Positions 1-8,219 of a stretch of 11,854 nt of DNA are shown here, one piece after another. Every line of letters starts with the position of its first letter. Within the stretch, counting starts at the first letter, position 1. Origin of the DNA: Xanthoparmelia taractica (lineage: Eukaryota > Ascomycota > Lecanoromycetes > Lecanorales > Parmeliaceae). The notes beneath the pieces are model-generated. The model was given only the letters and a program-made list of their open reading frames with translations, ran no database searches and was not told the origin of the DNA. A program made the position numbers and the translations under genes. The DNA lies in NCBI GenBank assembly GCA_033085395.1, contig JANQBS010000601.1, positions 1 through 11,854 on the forward strand. Direction: 5' to 3'.

Positions 1-226
1 TTTTCAACTTTTTTTAAAAAATTATATCTTTTTAATCTTTTTATAGAATTTTATAATTATATAAGCGTTCGCTTAAGATTTTTACGTATTTTTAGAATAT
101 AAAAAAATATTATATAATATATTTATTAAAAACCCAATGAGAGTATGAGATATCCTATACCTTTCGATATGATATTCGAAAAACTGGTCCCATACCATTA
201 AATATACCACACCTTTCCGACTCGTA
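1..226 (+). mobile_element. 3' part of a short TA-flanked inverted-repeat element (MITE-like), truncated by the window start
   Basis: Positions 204-224 hold a 21-base motif (ATACCACACC...GACTCG) followed by TA at 225-226. Its reverse complement lies at 11782-11802 with 20 of 21 bases matching, and there it is preceded by TA at 11780-11781. The single difference is a C/T pair, as RIP would cause. Bases 1-25 also match 11830-11854 in direct orientation (24 of 25, again one C/T change). The simplest reading is that this is the right end of one copy and the window's far end is the left end of another, giving an element of about 275 bp with 21-bp terminal inverted repeats and TA target sites, as in Tc1/mariner/pogo-derived MITEs. 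The length and the family are inference; no full copy is visible here. Confidence 0.5.
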
Positions 227-662
227 CTTTATATCTTATATTCTATTTACTTCGTCGAATTCGAATAATTTATATACTCTCTTTTAACGAATTTAGTACT
301 TGTTTATATAGTCTTTAATATAACTATTAATAAATTCTAAAGTTAATTCTTATAGTATATCGATCTATATCTTTATTCTAAGATCTTTATCTATAGCTTA
401 CTATATATAATCTTAAGTCGAGTTATTAGTAAAATCGAACTATATATTATAATTTTAAATAATCTATTAAGAAAGTAATTAGTCTCGTTAATAAAATATA
501 TTAAGAATAAGATTATAATTAAATAGATTCTTTTTTAAATTAAAGTTTATAAAACTAAAGATCTATTAGAATATAGAAATATATTATAACGTAAATAAAA
601 TATATAATCGATCGAGCGATAATTAATTAGCGATTTTATAATAATAAGAGTAAATAATTATT

Positions 663-850
663 ATATAACTAGTAAGTAAAGTCTAATTACTAGAAGAATT
701 ATTAAATATATATTTAATAGACTCTAAAAAGATCGAAGAAGAAGACTAAGAATTAGAATCTTAGTAGATAATAAAAGAACTAAAATCCTCGTCTTCTTCT
801 TCTAACTAATTAATAACTCTATATATATTAATAAATTTAATTTATAGATA
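663..850 (+). pseudogene. Possible RIP-ruined coding relic with acidic and poly-serine tail
   Basis: In the frame starting at 663 the translation is broken by TAA/TAG codons. Between them it reads as a protein-like stretch: a Leu/Glu-rich part, an acidic run (EEED, codons from 735), another Glu-rich part, then six consecutive Ser codons (about 786-803). If the in-frame TAA/TAG codons were once CAA/CAG, a RIP-type change, the stretch would be open. An acidic then Ser-rich tail is common at the ends of retroelement Gag or transposase proteins, but no catalytic motif survives, so the family is not identifiable. Stop density alone proves nothing in DNA this AT-rich; the evidence is the composition of the residues. 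The 12-bp arms GAAGAAGAAGAC (735-746) and its complement (791-802) come from the same acidic and Ser codons. Confidence 0.3.
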
Positions 851-872
851 TACACTTATATATATATAATCT

Positions 873-892
873 AGTAAGCGAGATCGCTTACT
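873..892. repeat. Perfect 9-bp-arm palindrome
   Basis: Arms AGTAAGCGA (873-881) and TCGCTTACT (884-892) are separated by two bases. A related smaller palindrome, TAAGCG-TT-CGCTTA, lies at 62-75 in the same RIP block. Both keep CpG while the surroundings are almost pure A/T. They may be remnants of transposon termini or a structural repeat; no function can be assigned. Confidence 0.5.
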
Positions 893-958
893 TTTTTCTT
901 TTATTTTAGTAGATACTATTATATAGTAGATAAAATATACTTATTAAGTCAATTAAAA

Positions 959-1208
959 TATCGGCTAAGGCAAGTGCTTGGCTGGCTAACTTAGCTAGGA
1001 TTTTAGACTTAGAAGAATTCATTACACACCCAACTAACCATATAATCCCATTGCTATTAAACTCCGTTAGCTTTCTCCCGCGAATACTTCTAACACTATT
1101 CGCCTTTATAATTATTCCTTATAATTAATATTCTATTCAAACGTGATTTAAACATTAGATCGATCCCAATCAAGTCCCTGACAATTCCAATAAAGCTCGA
1201 TAGATAAA
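959..1208. other. Boundary spacer between the left repeat block and the ABC transporter gene
   Basis: This 250-base stretch has no gene. At 963-995 it contains nested short inverted repeats: GGCTAAG (963-969) pairs with CTTAGC (990-995), and an inner CAAG-TG-CTTG lies at 971-980. They could be the end of a transposon, since base composition changes here. The part from about 1130 to 1208 probably holds the 3' untranslated region of the minus-strand transporter gene. No clear polyadenylation signal can be chosen. Confidence 0.4.
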
Positions 1209-4200
1209 TTAGTCGTACTCAACTTGTTCCTCCGCAAAATCACCCAGTCCTGTTTCCATCATCTCGACTGCAGTGGACCCTTTCGCAACAACCTGGCCAT
1301 TCTTGAGAATTATATAATAATCCGCGTTCTTCACCGCCTCTAGCCGGTGTGCGATGGTAATGACTGTGCTTTCTCTCAATTCTTCGTGAAGTACCCGTTG
1401 AATGTGGACTGCGGTTTCTACATCAATCGACGCGGTTGCCTAATACCTTCAATCAGCTACCTAATGGATAAGGGACGCGCAGCAGTAGAGCACAGTACGT
1501 ACCTCATCAAGTATAACAATCGAGCTCTTTCTTAACACAGCACGGGCCAATCCAACCAACTGCCTCTGCCCCTGGCTTAGGTTTTGACCGCCAGCCTCAA
1601 CCTCAGTATCCAGCCTCCATTGGCGGGCGCCGCATACACGATTAAGGGCAGCTTCGCAGGCATCGTTGGAGTATTCATCTAGAGGATCAAGGTTATGTCG
1701 CATAGAGCCTGGGAAGAGAACTGGGTCTTGTGCTAAGAATGTTACGCGGCTTCGCAAAGCCTGCTTATCCACTTTTGAGATGTCGATACCATCGATGAAG
1801 ATATGGCCAGTCTCGGGGAGAATTGTGCCTAACAGCGCAAGTGATAATGTGCTTTTGCCAGATCCTGACCGTCCAAGAAGCGCCGTAGTAGATCCTCCTG
1901 GAATGCAGAAAGACGTGGTAGATAGCGATGGATTAAGCTGTGGAGCGTAGCGGATGGTAACATTCTCAAAGACAATGTCGCCCGTGTATGAAGGCCACCA
2001 AGCTGGCGGATCGACTGTTCCTGCTGGCTCTTGCTCTAAATGTACCAGCTCAACGACCCTTTCCACAGAGACGAAATCCATCTGAAGTTGTCCGTATTGC
2101 CTGCAGAGAGAGTGTGTGCTTACAACAAAATGAGAGGCTGCAATCAAGACGAACGCCGTAAGACCAGCCGAGACACCAGTGAAAATCGCAAGTAGGGTTA
2201 AAAGCAGGGTTGCACATGCCGACAAAGCATCAAAGCGGTACATTAACCATGCTTGTAGACACCAATAGAAATGATCCATCTTCTGGAACGCATCTGTTAC
2301 AGCAATCACTCTATCCTGGAAGATGGCTTGAGCACGGAAAGCACGGACAGTTGTCAAACCGTCCAATAGTGTGCTAAAATTTGACATCAAGGGACTCAAA
2401 GATACCATCTCGAGTCGTCGTAGGCTCTGAGACGTGGGCAGAAAGCGTAAGAATACCAGTATAAACGTGAGGGATAGGAGAAGAGAAAAGACGAGGAAGA
2501 CTGGCGTAACCCCCGCAACGATAACAATGGAAGAAAGCCACGTTATGGAAAGGAATGCCACGTTCTCGAACTGTTGGCTGATGTTCCCACTGTAAGTCTC
2601 GGTATCAGCATGGCATCCAGGTGATATGTGAGACAGAGCAGAAGGGGAGAATAAGCGAGGGGACCTTTGCACGTCTTGCAACTTACATTGCAGTAACAAA
2701 CAAAGGGAAGCATGTAGGGAGAAATCAGCTGCATGAGTACTCACTCGACAATTCCGATATCTGAGGTAAGGCGATTCATTAAGCGACCCACAGGAGTAAT
2801 GTCGTAGAATCGGAACGTTGCATGGCTGACTTTCTGTATAACGTCTCTAAACATTCGACGTCCGGCGGAATAAATGATGACCAGCATGAAGCTCTGAGAG
2901 ATCAGAAGCATGCACGATCTAACAGCAGCGATCACGAAGAACCCAATGAGCCAAGGTTTTACATCAGTCTCTGGTGAGGGCAGGCTATCAAAGGGGCCGG
3001 GTCTGACTTGGCTTTCACTTTCACTCCTATCAAAGGCTTCACCCCACAGTTTGAGATACCAAGTCTCTCCAACAGTGACGAGGCGGTGCAGTGCTAGGAT
3101 GGAGATCAAGACTGCCCACCATTTGATTTTGCCCGCTTTGACATATTCCCAATAGACAGCGGCTTTGACTCCGCCATGGGCCCTGTGCTCTTCTTCAATG
3201 AACTTATCGGGCACCACGCCCACTTTTTGCACCTCTTCACCTTCTCCGCTCCCGCTACTCACCGAATCAGATGATCTAATTCTGCTCAGCATATCCGAGC
3301 CTATGATCTCATCCCTGCCAAGGACATGTGCTCTGCCTTCTGACATCACGACGCACTGCCGTGCTATCCCGCGACATAAATCTGTTCGATGCGTGGCCAG
3401 AATGACCGTCCTGCCTTGTAGCAACGGGCCTCCAAAGCATTTCCGCACAACTGTTTCGGCCGTTTGCTGATCTAGGGCCGACAATGGATCATCAAGCACA
3501 AGTAAATTTGCCCGACTATACACTGCCCTTGCCAAGGACACTCGAGCTTTTTGCCCACCAGACAGCCCAATCCCGTTTTCTCCAACGTTTGACAGGTCAC
3601 CATCCTTGAGTAAGGCGAGATCTGATGTCAGCGCGCAAGCTTCCAGGACTTGCTTGTACCGAATATCGTCTTGCGAAGAGGAAAAGACTATGTTTTCTCT
3701 AATACTCATACTTTGCAGCCAAGGACGTTGACTACAGTATCCTATCATTTCGTTGGACTGAATGAATGAGCCCGTTACATTGTTGAGCTCCCCCATCAGA
3801 GCCTGTAGTAGTGCTGTTTTACCTGCACCAACCTTACCAGTGATAACGGTTAGACCCGCAGGAAACGCAATGCTGATCCCATGGAGCACAGGACGACTGG
3901 TGCCGGGCCAAGCGAACGAAGCACTTTCCAACCTGAGCTCGGACCAGGCTCCTTGCCCGGAGGTTTGCAGAGTGGGGTGGTCCTTGTTTGGCTCTTCCAT
4001 GAAGTCTTCTATACGGCCGACTGCAATTCTAGCATTCAAAAGGACAGTTATAAGGCTTGGAATCTCACGGAGGCTATTTTCGAGCATGCTGAACAGCTGT
4101 AAAGCCGGAAAAGCAATATCCACTCGCAATGGTTGGCCAGCCAAAATTGTATAAGCGTAGAAAGCAGCGACAGGGAACATGCCACTCCCAAGGTTGTTCG

Positions 4201-6186
4201 TAAAATTGATGAGGATTCCCCAGAGAGTAGTGATGATGCGCAGATTCAGTTCGTGCTGCCTTGCTTGCATGATCTGGGCTTGCCAGAAATCCTGCCATCC
4301 ATACCACCGCAGGTGACGAATTGCATTGACATATTCGTTGACTTTCTGGAGCTTACTATCCGTAGCTGTTCTCCTCAATCTCTCCCATTGCAGTAAATGT
4401 TTGGTGATCAGTCCATTCAATACTTGTGCTAGGACGACCGTTAATACACCAAAAAGGCACGGCCATCCGATCAGCCTCCATATCAACACAACAGAGAAGA
4501 CCAAACCAAGAGGTTTTGTAATAACAGACTGGAATTCCCAGAACCTGGACACATATGTTGGTCAATTAGAAAAAGGACTAATGAAGCGCTTCGCGGGGGC
4601 AGTACCTCTGAGCTACTTCGTAGACGTCGTTACTGGATGCAATGTCAGTCACAATATGAGAAAGGGGATTGCACGAGAAGCATGCCGCATCATGTTTAGA
4701 ATCTTTCCCATCGACGCGGGCTTTTTCGATTCAGTTGGACGCTCATCTGTCGTACGGAAGAGAGTTTGGCTGGCCCCATACAGACCTTTCCAAATGGAAG
4801 TCAACTGAGATCTGGGTCCCCTAGTCTGCTTTGACGGCCGGCCATGAGTCAACTCGTCATGATGTACGACCTTCTGCGCCTGCGTAGGAGTACCGATATT
4901 TGTTCTTAACAACGTCTTCTCGTACAGCATCGTGATCATCTCGCCCCTTGACCTTTCATAGCAGCGTCTACTGAACCAGAGGTTGATCACAGAGCATTGG
5001 CTTGCAACAAGTCGGACAAAGACTGACAGCAACGTATAGGTAATGGCAGCACTGCGATGGGTATCAGAGCTTTCTATAGATCGAAGAAGCTGCTGTAATA
5101 GCACAGGTGAGCAAAGGTCTGAATTTAAGGTTAGGTACCGACATCATGTGATTTGTTTATAAATGCCCTGCATACTTGCCAGCGACTCTAACACTGCTAG
5201 CGAAGAGATAATCACAAGATCAAGTCCATTAGCGGTGAGAAGACGTCTCACCACCGACCCCTTCAGCTCCCGGAAGCAATCATGCAGAATACTGTGTTGG
5301 AACTCAATGGCAAGACTCCATACGTCTTCATCGTTCAACTGCCTGGCTGAGCCTAGTGAGATGAGAGGCGTCATCCAAGAGACTGTCATGAACTGCCATA
5401 GGGTCAGATCGTCCTCAGGACTGCGAAGTTGGCTTGTTGGGTGCCCGAATGGTCGGCCAATTGAATCTTTCGAAAGATCTGGGTCTCGTAATGGCATGCA
5501 AAGAATGATGACAATGGCCGAGAGCCCAATGAGTAACTCGAGACTTGCGGGTACCCCTCGAGTATATAGTTCAGAGCGAGCATCAATCAGCAGAGTCAGC
5601 AGTGTTGCCATAAGGCTAGCCATAATGGCAAGTACACCAAAAGGAGCGGTCCTTGGACGATCAATCGCAATTAACATGACGAGTAGGGCCTGATCCTTAC
5701 GTTAAAAGGGTTCTTGCTTTTCGGAAGTTCGATTACCCAAGTTATAGCTGGAGCAAGCATGACGATATTGAGATTAGGGTAAAACGTTATCACCAGGTGT
5801 AACACGAGCCCAACGATGGAAAGGACAAGTAAAATGGTCGCGCTGCGTGCGGATCGCTGTTTGGAGTCCGGGCTAACCCTGACCCTCTGCTGGCCAAATT
5901 CTTTCGCGAAAGGGGTAGCCCATGAGGGCCGAGGAGGAAGAAGGGGCTGAAGGCCACGACCAACGAGTATGCAGACTGCGATGATAGTGGGAAGAGAAGA
6001 TAGAAGTGGAAAGAAACACGGATGAAATCGAGCCTTTCGAGAGTCCTGTCAAAGGTGTGAACACATACATCCGGCGGACACAGGATTCCTTACCCAAATG
6101 TCGTGACAAAGGGACACTGTTCCTTTTAAGCCGTTGCCCGTTGGTGGATAGCCCTGAAGGAGTAAGCGCTGAACGTCCTGGGCCAT
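1209..6186 (-). CDS. ABCC/MRP-type full ABC transporter (TMD0-TMD1-NBD1-TMD2-NBD2), eight exons
   Basis: ATP-driven membrane exporter, about 1495 residues; substrate not deducible. My exons: 6186-6094, 6045-5737, 5689-5176, 5118-4675, 4615-4606 (uncertain), 4544-2745, 2589-1503, 1439-1209; stop TAA at 1211-1209. Five N-terminal helices (about 42-60, 100-119, 125-143, 150-169, 183-200) form TMD0. NBD1: Walker A GKVGAGKT (693-700), LSGGQ (784-788), Walker B LLVLDD (804-809), H-loop His 842. NBD2: Walker A GRSGSGKS (1296-1303), LSQGQ (1394-1398), Walker B IVILDE (1414-1419) running over the last intron into ATASID, His 1450. The Asp after Walker B in NBD1 (DDP in place of a catalytic Glu) is normal for ABCC proteins, where site 1 is degenerate. 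The ATG at 6186 was chosen because it has A at -3 and opens a frame that splices cleanly into TMD0; an upstream exon is possible. Oddity: the exon 4/5 junction has no canonical splice that keeps the expected NDVYEV residues. Family is sure, that junction is not. Confidence 0.9.
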
Positions 6187-6473
6187 ATTTAGAGATACTG
6201 TGGTCACAAATGATAAGAGGGAGTTCAAGAGCAGTGTCCACGATATCCTGAATGCAAGGAATGAGAATTTGACTTACACTACCTGCGCCTTGATTGGTCC
6301 ACTAGACGAATTTTCAGCCCTGCAGCTCTGCGCAGAGCTTGCCCGAGACTTTTACTGCACTGTGTGCTTTTAACGATAGGTTTACTACGTCTGATTGTAC
6401 TCATCGTTATAGAGACTCTAAGTGTAATGGTAGCGATTGTTTAAGTTGGCCCTTTTTTCCATCAGGCTGTCGT
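6187..6473 (-). promoter_or_regulatory. Promoter interval of the ABC transporter gene
   Basis: This 287-base gap separates the ABC transporter start from the stop of the next minus-strand gene, so it must hold the 3' end of that gene and the transporter's promoter and 5' leader. I see no convincing TATA box or known drug-response element. A short minus-strand ATG frame begins at 6404 and runs about 40 codons. It could only join the transporter through an intron of about 35 nt, shorter than the other introns here, so I leave it out of the gene. Confidence 0.4.
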
Positions 6474-7695
6474 TCACCAAATGAACTCTGCGTGGACAAT
6501 TGCACGATCATGCCCACGTCCTGACGGGAAAGGCCGCCGATGCCACGCCCTTATGAATCTTCTTGCCTCGTTCTCGTTCAAAAATGACATGACCCACCTG
6601 AAAGGTGCATGACGCCGAGCACCCAATTCCGCAAGCTCATCTGTTTCGGTGCACGTCGGTTCATCGAAGCCATCCGCTACTGTTCTCATGGTGTCCAGCC
6701 TATCAACCGATATGTCCCATGCCAAGCCCCGATCGCGTCCATCAGCCGCTACTGCATCCCTAATAACAGAAGTGGGCCATCGTTGTCCATCGACGGAAAA
6801 CAGCACAGATCTCCCTGTTTTGTTCGTCTCCCCCAAAAGCGGACGGTATCCACGCTGATCCAACACTTGCTTAATACTAGCGGTATATGACGGAGAGAGT
6901 AGCTTGAGCTGGATTCTCTGAGACGGTGGGCAAAGAGAGTAGTCCTGTAGGAGCGTATAAGCATCTTCACCCTCGATGGCCACCCCTGGTTGCAACGGCA
7001 GTGGTGATTCAACAGATGTTGGCGTATAAGTTCTGGCTATTTGGTGAAGACGGACGACATGGCCCTGATAGGTTCGAGCGTACGCGGGGTTCGGGAATAG
7101 TATGAAGTAGCGACCTGCAGGTTCCAACGTGGTGGGATCTCGCACAGGTATGACTGTTATTGAGGTTGGCTCGTAAGCATCTGCTAGAAATGTCTCGCTC
7201 TCTTTTCAACTCACTTTTCAGGATATCGCCGGGACCAGTCCAATCGTCAATATGCTGCCCCTTTGGTGCGATCCGTCGAAAGTCGCTTTCGACAAGCGAC
7301 TTGCTGCTTGTTTCGAGCAAAAGAACTGCGAGTTGCTGTTGCCGGAAAGCGTTTGCAGCTGCGGCCTTTGTCACGCTTTGGGGTTGCGATCTCTCACGAT
7401 CAGACTCATGCTCAAACCGTCCCAAAGTATCGTCGACCTCGGGCAATGGTAGACGAGGCACCTTTTGAGCATAATCATAAGAATCGGATCCTTGATCGCC
7501 CTCCTTCCGGACCTCTTCTGGGAACAGTTCTTCAAGCAATGAAGGTTTTTGCGAAGGCTCAGGTTGCGAGATTTTGACTCTTCTAAAGATGCTTGCTCCC
7601 TTTCTCAGTGTGGGTAAAGCTCGGGAATGATACAAGGCGCACACTTTGCACCGTAGTCGGAGACACTGGGGCACAAAAGATCGTAAATTTGGCAT
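6474..7695 (-). CDS. Conserved-looking hypothetical protein with mitochondrial-type N-terminus, two exons
   Basis: Exon 1 is 7695-7215. An intron of 61 nt (7214-7154, GTGAGT...ACAG) splits a codon, and exon 2 is 7153-6474. The product is 386 residues. The first 45 or so residues contain many Arg and Lys and no Asp or Glu, as in a mitochondrial targeting peptide. A low-complexity charged region follows. Then comes a compact region from about residue 148 (DDWTGPGDILK, spliced to IIPVRDPTTLEPAGRYFILF) with an RRM-like feel ('GRYFILFPNPAYA...'). It ends in AEFIW. The splice is supported by smooth reading across the junction. I think similar proteins occur in other filamentous ascomycetes, but this is from memory of their general look and not checked. 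No function is known to me. It is divergent from the AFG2-like gene and tandem to the transporter. Confidence 0.75.
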
Positions 7696-8219
7696 TCAGA
7701 TTCGCTTGGTCTGATTTAGCGTTGCCAATGCCTTACGGGTAAAATGTTTCATTCTAGCTTCGCAGTAGCTGCGTATGTCATAGCCTTGAGCTTGACTATA
7801 CCGATAATATACGAAAAAGTTCGTAGCAATTCATGTGATTGACCTCTTTGGTTATGTGGTATCGTTAGAGCACAGCCTAGAGTATCAAACGTACACGTAG
7901 AATTCACCCACTCGGTCAGACCTAGCCCTAAACCAACCCGGCGCCAAGCACTTGTAACAGGTTTGTAAAGTTTCTGCCCACGACGTCGAAGAGTAAGGTA
8001 AAGTAAGGTACTAGTGCAACGAAAATGATTCCAACGGGAAACAGACTTGGTGCATCATGTATCATATGGAACTCAAACATCCACTGGTTTCTACGCCAGG
8101 CAACCGCTCAAAAAAAGCCTCGATTTCGGAGATATGATTGTTGGATATTGCTACTTGCCTATGGGTTTTGAGAGTAACATTAGCGTCTCATCATTGTGAG
8201 AGTCTCCTTGTGAGGAAGT
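7696..8219. promoter_or_regulatory. Shared promoter region between two divergent genes
   Basis: The 524 bases between the start codons at 7695 (minus) and 8220 (plus) contain no gene. Normal base composition and no RIP signature suggest a functional region. A short direct repeat (TAAGGTAAAG/TAAGGTA) lies near 7993-8010. No TATA box or known binding site can be called with confidence. Two leaders and at least one promoter must fit here, so the pair may be co-regulated; this is inference. Confidence 0.5.

Larger units (their letters stand above)
1..958. repeat. RIP-degraded AT-rich repeat block, left flank
   Basis: Base composition is extremely rich in A and T and in TpA steps. From 361 to 840, about 480 bases, I find no CpA and no TpG on reading every line, while CpG persists (for example near 361, 416 and 607-617). 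That pattern is what C-to-T mutation at CpA by repeat-induced point mutation leaves behind, and it implies this was multi-copy DNA. No intact gene is present. Subparts that can still be made out are listed separately: an inverted-repeat element end (1-226), a possible coding relic (663-850) and a hairpin (873-892). The change to normal composition near 950-1000 is abrupt. RIP is well established in Pezizomycotina; its action here is inferred from composition only. Confidence 0.85.

Noticed and set aside
963..995. Possible tRNA or structured RNA in the nested inverted repeats
   Set aside because: It is too short and has no anticodon arm, T-arm or internal promoter boxes; a transposon end is more likely.
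5163..5693. 176-codon plus-strand open frame
   Set aside because: It is antisense to exon 3 of the transporter, which has clear family features; the plus-strand frame is a shadow.
6302..6404. Upstream ATG frame as a possible first exon of the transporter
   Set aside because: Joining it needs an intron of about 35 nt, and the sequence lacks the hydrophobic character of TMD0; the ATG at 6186 gives a cleaner model.
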